Shown: positions 5,812-9,147 of the stretch, piece by piece
How the letters are laid out: the number at the start of each line of letters is the position of its first letter
Position numbering within the stretch: position 1 is the first letter of the stretch
Assembly: GCA_964423095.1 (NCBI GenBank)
Contig: CAYRDI010000060.1
Span: forward strand, 1 to 9,147
Source of the DNA: Micavibrio_A sp964423095
GTDB lineage: Bacteria; Pseudomonadota; Alphaproteobacteria; Micavibrionales; Micavibrionaceae
DNA: 9,147 nt
Direction of reading: 5' to 3'
The notes under the pieces: generated by a model
Told to the model about the DNA's origin: nothing
Database searches by the model: none
The model's input: the letters and a program-made list of their open reading frames with translations, nothing else
Program-made: the position numbers and the translations under genes

Positions 5812-7429
5812 TCGTTTTCGCGCCTATCAAAACGCTTTTCGCCTTCGCCTGTGCGATCGGTAAGAACTGCTCGGCATAAAANNNNNNNNNNNNNNNNNNN
5901 NNNNNNNNNNNNNNNNNNNNNNNNNNNNNNNNNNNNNNNNNNNNNNNNNNNNNNNNNNNNNNNNNNNNNNNNNNNNNNNNNTCATGGATCACACGCGCAT
6001 CATCGCCCTTTGCGGCTTTCAACGCATCGATCACATCCGAAAATTCTTTCATATACGCGGTCAACGCCACACCCTGATCGCGTAAGATTTTGCGGAACAC
6101 CAGATCGGCGGCCTGAATGCCGTTGGTGCCCTCATAGATGGGAAGAATGCGTGCATCACGGTAAAACTGCGCGGCACCCGTTTCTTCGATAAATCCCATG
6201 CCGCCGTGGATTTGCACGCCCGTCGATGTGACATCCACCGCCATATCCGTACACCATGATTTCACCAGCGGGGTCATCACATCCACCCGCGCCTGTGCCG
6301 CCGCATCGCCCGCGCGGGCGAGGTCTAGATAGAGTGCCGCCTCATACGCCATGGCGCGCCCAGCATCGATCTGCGCGCCCATGGACAAAAGCATCCGTTT
6401 GACATCGGCGTGATCCGCAATCGGCCCCGCGCCCGCGCCTTTTTTCGAAAGCGCCGCGCCCTGCACCCGTTCCTTCGCGTACGCCATCGCGTGTTGATAC
6501 GCGGCCTCGGCCACCGCAACGCCCTGCAACCCCACAGACAGGCGCGCATTGTTCATCATCGTAAACATATATTTCAGGCCTTCGTTTTCGGTGCCGACCA
6601 GATACCCCACCGCGCCCTTTTTATCGCCGGCCACATCGCCATATTGCATCGTGCAGGTGGGCGATGCGTGAATGCCCAGCTTGTGTTCAATGCCCGTGCA
6701 CATCACATCGTTGCGCGAACCATCTTCTAAAAATTTTGGCACCACGAACAACGAAATACCCTTCACGCCATCCGGCGCGCCCTCGATCCGTGCCAGCACC
6801 AGATGGATGATGTTGTCCGTAAAATCATGTTCGCCATACGTGATAAAAATCTTCTGCCCGAAAATGCGAAACACATCGCCATCGCGTACGGCTTTCGTAC
6901 GCACGGCGGCCAGATCCGATCCCGCCTGCGGCTCGGTCAAATTCATCGTGCCGGTCCACGTCCCGGAAACCATCTTTTCAAGATACGTGGTTTTAATTCC
7001 ATCCCCCGCATGGGCCTCGATCGCCTCGACCGCGCCCTGGTTGAGCAGCGGGCACAGACCGAACGATAAATTCGCGCCCTGCCACATTTCCTGGAGCGCG
7101 AACGCCACCAGCCACGGCAAGCCCTGCCCGCCATGTGCAGGATCGAACACAACGGAATTCCATCCACCTTCACAAAATTGTTTGTACGCGTCCTTGAATC
7201 CCTTCGCCGTCGTGACAACGCCGTCCTTGAGCACATTCCCTTCACGGTCGCCGCTATGGTTGATGGGGGCCAGCACGCCGCCCGCAAGCTGCGCCGCGGG
7301 TTCCAGAATGCTGCCCACCGTATCCGCATCCAGAATCCCGAAATCCGGATGTTCCGGTAGTTTTTCCAAACCCACCACGCGGGTCAGGGTAAACATCTGG
7401 TCGGCAATCGGGGGGAAATAATCGGCCAT
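5792..7429 (-). CDS. DmdC-like acyl-CoA dehydrogenase, broken by assembly gap
   Basis: An FAD-dependent acyl-CoA dehydrogenase that introduces an alpha-beta double bond into an acyl-CoA. The long N-terminal extension (DYFPPIADQMFTL through VLAPINHSGDREG) and the C-terminus FYAEQFLPIAQAKAKSV fit the approximately 590-residue group that includes 3-methylmercaptopropionyl-CoA dehydrogenase (DmdC). Visible motifs: TEPQAGSDL at 165-173 (flavin/substrate region), IHGGMGF at 407-413, and RDARILPIYEGTNGIQ at 424-439, with E433 the likely catalytic base. The protein reads cleanly for 482 residues, then meets the N run, then 29 more residues to TGA. The real protein is probably longer than the N count implies. 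The start at 7429 has AAGGA at 7434-7438 just upstream; an upstream in-frame start at 7579 would overlap the divergent gene and is rejected. The substrate cannot be told; many homologues act on ordinary fatty acyl-CoA rather than DMSP products. Confidence 0.88.
   Translation of the reverse strand: MADYFPPIADQMFTLTRVVGLEKLPEHPDFGILDADTVGSILEPAAQLAGGVLAPINHSGDREGNVLKDGVVTTAKGFKDAYKQFCEGGWNSVVFDPAHGGQGLPWLVAFALQEMWQGANLSFGLCPLLNQGAVEAIEAHAGDGIKTTYLEKMVSGTWTGTMNLTEPQAGSDLAAVRTKAVRDGDVFRIFGQKIFITYGEHDFTDNIIHLVLARIEGAPDGVKGISLFVVPKFLEDGSRNDVMCTGIEHKLGIHASPTCTMQYGDVAGDKKGAVGYLVGTENEGLKYMFTMMNNARLSVGLQGVAVAEAAYQHAMAYAKERVQGAALSKKGAGAGPIADHADVKRMLLSMGAQIDAGRAMAYEAALYLDLARAGDAAAQARVDVMTPLVKSWCTDMAVDVTSTGVQIHGGMGFIEETGAAQFYRDARILPIYEGTNGIQAADLVFRKILRDQGVALTAYMKEFSDVIDALKAAKGDDARVIHXXXXXXXXXXXXXXXXXXXXXXXXXXXXXXXXXXFYAEQFLPIAQAKAKSVLIGAKTITGSTY
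5882..5981. other. Assembly gap of 100 N
   Basis: Exactly 100 N interrupt the acyl-CoA dehydrogenase gene between the codons for IH and FYAEQ. The round number suggests a placeholder of unknown length. Flanks are both clearly from this gene family, in the right order and orientation, so the join itself is credible. Confidence 0.98.
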
Positions 7430-7572
7430 GGTCGTCCTTGGTCTGGCGGGGGTGAATCGGCGTCTTCCCAGTATAGTAACGGGAGAGCCCTTAATGAACC
7501 CCCAACTGGCACAGGTCTTGAAACGTATGGGAGAGAGACAAAAGACGAAAGCCACCCGAAAAAGGCGTAAAA
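7430..7572. promoter_or_regulatory. Divergent intergenic region, acyl-CoA dehydrogenase / SLT gene
   Basis: The 143 bp between the divergent starts should contain both promoters. TATAGT at 7472-7477 is the best -10-like box on the plus strand but has no good -35 at normal distance. A 33-codon ORF starting at ATG 7494, preceded by GGGAG, runs into the SLT gene in another frame. No terminator was seen. Confidence 0.3.
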
Positions 7573-8490
7573 ATGGCACAAAACCCTTTGAATAACAGCG
7601 CGTTATCCACCTTTACCGTCCCGCGGGACGTCTATAACGCCATCCGCAATGCGGCCGCGAAAACGGGGGTCAATTTTACCTACCTGATGGAAAAGGCTGC
7701 CGCCGAAAGCTCCTTCGATGCCAATGCGAAGGCGAAGACCAGCTCCGCCACCGGCCTTTTCCAGTTTATCGAAAGCACCTGGCTGAAGATGGTGAAAAAC
7801 CACGGCGATAAATACGGCCTTTCCGCCTATGCCGACAAGATCAACGACGATGGCAAGGTCTCCGATTCCAAAGCGCGCAAAGAAATTTTGAACCTTCGCA
7901 AAGACCCCGAAATCGCCTCCTACATGGCGGCAGAATTCGCGAGCGATAATTACGACTATCTCAAAGCCCATGTCGGCGGGCAGATCGATTCCACCGAACT
8001 TTATCTCGCCCACTTTCTGGGTGCGGGCGGCGCGGCCGGCTTTTTGAATGCGATGAAGAAAAGCCCGAACATGACGGCCGCCGACCTTTTCCCCAAAGAG
8101 GCGCGCACAAACCGCAGTGTTTTCTATGATTCACGCAGCGGCGCGCCGCGCTCTTTGCGGGAGATTTACGCCTACTTCGACAAAAAATTCGATGGCGGAA
8201 CCATCATAGACCAACCGCAAACCATCATGACGGCGGCGAATGACGACCGCACGCAATCCCTGATGGCCGCAAAAACATCGCCCATCGCCTTCCCGTACGA
8301 AAACGATCCGTTCGCAAAACTGGCGAGCCTGCTGGCCACACGCCCCGCCTCGCCCGATTCGCTGCTCCGGATCGCCCATTCGGGGGAACAAACCGCGCAA
8401 AATGACTGGCAAATGATGCCCGCGAACCTGTACGGCAATCTATCCTTGAGCACCGCGCAAATGATGCTGCTCAATGACTTCACCGCTTAA
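7573..8490 (+). CDS. Lytic transglycosylase-type (SLT) protein
   Basis: A 305-residue protein with a soluble lytic transglycosylase-like domain in residues about 15-160. Such enzymes cleave the glycan strands of peptidoglycan with formation of 1,6-anhydro-muramic acid. The likely catalytic Glu is E45 in EKAAAESSFDA; the family's GLFQF motif lies at 61-65 followed by IESTW, and YLAHFLGAGGAAGFL at 144-158 matches the Y-x-x-H/N-x-G region. Residues 166-205 (MTAADLFPKEA, REIYAYFDKKF) fit the pattern seen in other cytoplasm-start SLT proteins. The last 95 residues are low in recognisable structure. No signal peptide or lipobox is visible at the N-terminus, so export would need another route such as a phage-type or secretion-apparatus mechanism. 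AAAAGG around 7560-7565 with 7-nt spacing supports the start. Precise biological role is unknown. Confidence 0.85.
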   Translation: MAQNPLNNSALSTFTVPRDVYNAIRNAAAKTGVNFTYLMEKAAAESSFDANAKAKTSSATGLFQFIESTWLKMVKNHGDKYGLSAYADKINDDGKVSDSKARKEILNLRKDPEIASYMAAEFASDNYDYLKAHVGGQIDSTELYLAHFLGAGGAAGFLNAMKKSPNMTAADLFPKEARTNRSVFYDSRSGAPRSLREIYAYFDKKFDGGTIIDQPQTIMTAANDDRTQSLMAAKTSPIAFPYENDPFAKLASLLATRPASPDSLLRIAHSGEQTAQNDWQMMPANLYGNLSLSTAQMMLLNDFTA

Positions 8491-8516
8491 ATCCTGATTC
8501 CGCTTTCATATCAGAC

Positions 8517-8543
8517 ATCCCTCATAAGAACCTTATGGGGGAT
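8517..8543 (+). repeat. 12-bp stem hairpin after the SLT gene
   Basis: The arms 8517-8528 and 8532-8543 pair over 12 bp with one T-G wobble around the 3-nt loop AAC. No T-run follows, so it is not a standard intrinsic terminator. Bases 8520-8533 are the exact reverse complement of 8778-8791, which cover the Shine-Dalgarno edge and start codon of the downstream small ORF. Confidence 0.75.
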
Positions 8544-8574
8544 TACTGTCTATGAAACCCCATTCCGCTAAATC

Positions 8575-8589
8575 ATACTATAGATTTAC
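8575..8589 (+). repeat. 15-bp direct repeat, copy 1
   Basis: ATACTATAGATTTAC occurs here and again, identically, at 8648-8662, 73 bp apart start to start. A degenerate form lacking three bases (TATACAGATTAG) lies at 8616-8627. The repeat may be a protein-binding site; the AT-rich setting raises the chance of coincidence somewhat. Confidence 0.8.
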
Positions 8590-8635
8590 AGTATTCATGT
8601 AAAACGAAGTAGAAATATACAGATTAGTTTTTGTA

Positions 8636-8671
8636 TATACTAATAGTATACTATAGATTTACTTCTATAGT
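8636..8671 (+). repeat. Dyad cluster with direct repeat copy 2
   Basis: TATACTA and TAGTATA flank a single A at 8636-8650, a perfect dyad. Copy 2 of the 15-bp direct repeat covers 8648-8662. ACTATAG at 8650-8656 and CTATAGT at 8665-8671 form a second dyad with an 8-bp spacer. The overlapping dyads look like an operator region upstream of the promoter at 8702. Confidence 0.65.
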
Positions 8672-8701
8672 TGAATTTTACAAACATTCGTACGATTTTT
8701 G

Positions 8702-8730
8702 TTGACGACGGTGTTTTTTTCACTTACATT
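8702..8730 (+). promoter_or_regulatory. Sigma-70-like promoter for the 58-codon ORF
   Basis: TTGACG at 8702-8707 and TACATT at 8725-8730 are separated by the ideal 17 bp. Transcription would begin near 8737, leaving a leader of about 49 nt. It lies 31 bp downstream of the CTATAG dyad, a position where a bound regulator could act. Confidence 0.6.
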
Positions 8731-8740
8731 GGGATCATAA

Positions 8741-8760
8741 AGACGGAGATATAACCGTCT
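8741..8760 (+). promoter_or_regulatory. Leader hairpin of the 58-codon ORF
   Basis: AGACGG at 8741-8746 and CCGTCT at 8755-8760 form a perfect 6-bp stem with an 8-nt AT-rich loop at the 5' end of the predicted transcript. It could protect the RNA end or present the loop; it does not cover the Shine-Dalgarno sequence. Confidence 0.5.
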
Positions 8761-8785
8761 ATACATAAAACCAAGGGAGGTTCTT

Positions 8786-8962
8786 ATGAGGAACCTGACG
8801 CGCGCAATGAATGGGGCCGCACAGAAGCCCACAGCGCACAAACCGGCGAATGGAACGGGAGTTTCATGGTTCGGGAGACAACGGAAAGTAAGGGCTATGG
8901 GCGCCGCGCATGCGAGGCTTGTAAACCCGAGAATGGCAGCGATGCTGGGGATGTCCCCGTAA
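8786..8962 (+). CDS. Small basic protein, 58 residues, unrecognised
   Basis: An ORF of 58 codons with the strongest Shine-Dalgarno in the window, AAGGGAGG at 8773-8780, 5 nt before the ATG. The product is basic and Met/Ala-rich (several Arg and Lys; four Met in the last thirteen residues, MAAMLGMSP preceded by NPRM), with no obvious membrane segment, cysteines or known motif. Bases 8779-8783 (GGTTC) and 8791-8795 (GAACC) could form a small stem holding the start codon in its 7-nt loop. A good promoter lies upstream and an intrinsic terminator downstream, so it is a self-contained unit. Some codons (AGG, AGA, GGA, GTA) are less common in the neighbouring genes, hinting at a different history or at a non-coding role. 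It could instead be a structured small RNA or dual-function RNA. Confidence 0.5.
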   Translation: MRNLTRAMNGAAQKPTAHKPANGTGVSWFGRQRKVRAMGAAHARLVNPRMAAMLGMSP

Positions 8963-8988
8963 AGCGAACCCATTCATTACTTTCAAGG

Positions 8989-9027
8989 ACAACGCCGCAG
9001 TCCGCCCTCAAACTTCGGCGTTGTTTT
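8989..9027 (+). terminator. Intrinsic terminator after the 58-codon ORF
   Basis: ACAACGCCG at 8989-8997 pairs perfectly with CGGCGTTGT at 9016-9024, a 9-bp stem with an 18-nt loop, followed by a short T-run (9024-9027). G-T wobbles can extend the stem by two or three pairs. The T-run is short, so termination may be incomplete. Confidence 0.65.
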
Positions 9028-9038
9028 GGGAAGTAGCA

Positions 9039-9070
9039 AATTTGTCTCGATCTTTGTATTGAAACAAATT
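9039..9070 (+). promoter_or_regulatory. Possible competing hairpin before the Shine-Dalgarno hairpin
   Basis: AATTTGT at 9039-9045 can pair with ACAAATT at 9064-9070 (7 bp, 18-nt loop). The second arm shares 9066-9070 with the left arm of the larger hairpin downstream, so the two structures would compete over five bases. The stem is AT-rich and weak. Confidence 0.3.
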
Positions 9071-9122
9071 CCTTTCGAAATAAATTCTCCTTCATCGGAT
9101 TTATTTTGAAAGGAATTTTTTT
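9066..9122 (+). promoter_or_regulatory. 20-bp hairpin enclosing the Shine-Dalgarno of the gene at 9123
   Basis: The arms 9066-9085 and 9099-9118 pair over 20 bp with a single G-T wobble (G9077 with T9107) around a 13-nt loop. The right arm contains AAAGGA at 9109-9114, which sits 8 nt before the ATG at 9123 and would be fully paired in the RNA. Seven T (9116-9122) follow, partly within the arm. The element can be read either as an RBS-occluding regulatory hairpin (thermometer-, riboswitch- or protein-controlled) or as an AT-rich intrinsic terminator. Both may be true. Confidence 0.6.
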
Positions 9123-9147
9123 ATGCCTTTTGGACTTCTTCGAAAAA
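9123..9147 (+). CDS. 5' end of a gene leaving the window (partial)
   Basis: Only eight codons are visible (MPFGLLRK). The start is inferred from AAAGGA at 9109-9114 with 8-nt spacing. Nothing can be said of the product. If the hairpin upstream acts as a terminator for the preceding unit only, this gene may have its own start of transcription within 9028-9065. Confidence 0.4.

Larger units (their letters stand above)
8491..8785. promoter_or_regulatory. AT-rich intergenic region with repeats and dyads
   Basis: This 295-bp stretch is far more AT-rich than the genes on its left. It contains a 27-bp hairpin beside the SLT stop, a 15-bp direct repeat, a 15-bp near-perfect palindrome, a pair of CTATAG boxes and a consensus-like promoter for the 58-codon ORF. 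No long plus-strand ORF is present. A 102-codon minus-strand ORF (8973-8665) spans part of it but lacks a good ribosome binding site. Confidence 0.7.

Noticed and set aside
6672..7421. 249-codon plus-strand ORF
   Set aside because: It is the opposite strand of the acyl-CoA dehydrogenase gene and has a Ser/Pro-rich shadow composition.
7430..7579. Upstream extension of the acyl-CoA dehydrogenase to 7579
   Set aside because: It would cover the divergent intergenic region and the SLT start; MADYFPP at 7429 matches the family start and has its own AAGGA.
8665..8973. 102-codon minus-strand ORF with two hydrophobic stretches opposite the 58-codon ORF
   Set aside because: It has no good ribosome binding site or promoter, runs through the AT-rich repeats and the plus-strand promoter, and its hydrophobic parts arise opposite Ala/Met-rich plus-strand codons. 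The plus strand has the stronger signals, though it is not excluded.
1..9147. tRNA, rRNA, CRISPR array, insertion sequence or integrase
   Set aside because: No cloverleaf, regularly spaced repeat array, terminal inverted repeats with transposase, or recombinase motif was seen by eye on either strand.

Overview
The window reads as a chromosomal segment of an alphaproteobacterium, probably a draft or metagenome scaffold because it contains a run of exactly 100 N. This placement rests on a SapC-family protein, a CysQ of alphaproteobacterial type, a DmdC-like acyl-CoA dehydrogenase, moderately high GC in the genes, and short tightly packed operons. No genus can be named from the sequence. No tRNA, rRNA, CRISPR array, transposase or integrase was seen.

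Left part (1-2808): the 3' end of an unrecognised gene and a glycine-zipper membrane protein gene run rightward. They meet head-on a leftward two-gene operon, ugd (UDP-glucose 6-dehydrogenase) then cysQ (3'(2'),5'-bisphosphate nucleotidase). Ugd supplies UDP-glucuronate for surface polysaccharide; CysQ clears PAP from sulfate assimilation.

Middle (2809-5811): after a 229-bp divergent intergenic region, five genes run rightward: sapC, a helix-turn-helix/coiled-coil protein gene resembling plasmid-borne DNA-binding proteins, two small two-helix membrane protein genes that look like divergent tandem paralogues, and a secreted cysteine-rich protein gene with an internally duplicated four-cysteine unit that may be transcribed leaderless.

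Right part (5792-8490): a leftward DmdC-like acyl-CoA dehydrogenase gene is broken by the assembly gap. Its 3' end overlaps the cysteine-rich gene by 20 bp. Divergent to it is a lytic transglycosylase-type (SLT) gene with no visible signal peptide.

Right end (8491-9147): the most unusual stretch. It has an AT-rich region with a 15-bp direct repeat and several dyads, then a compact unit with promoter, leader hairpin, strong Shine-Dalgarno, 58-codon ORF and terminator. A 14-nt segment just after the SLT gene is the exact reverse complement of the ORF's Shine-Dalgarno/start-codon region, so the RNAs could pair. At the extreme edge a 20-bp hairpin buries the Shine-Dalgarno of a gene starting at 9123. 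These RNA-level arrangements are the best candidates for something undescribed; their functions are inference only.
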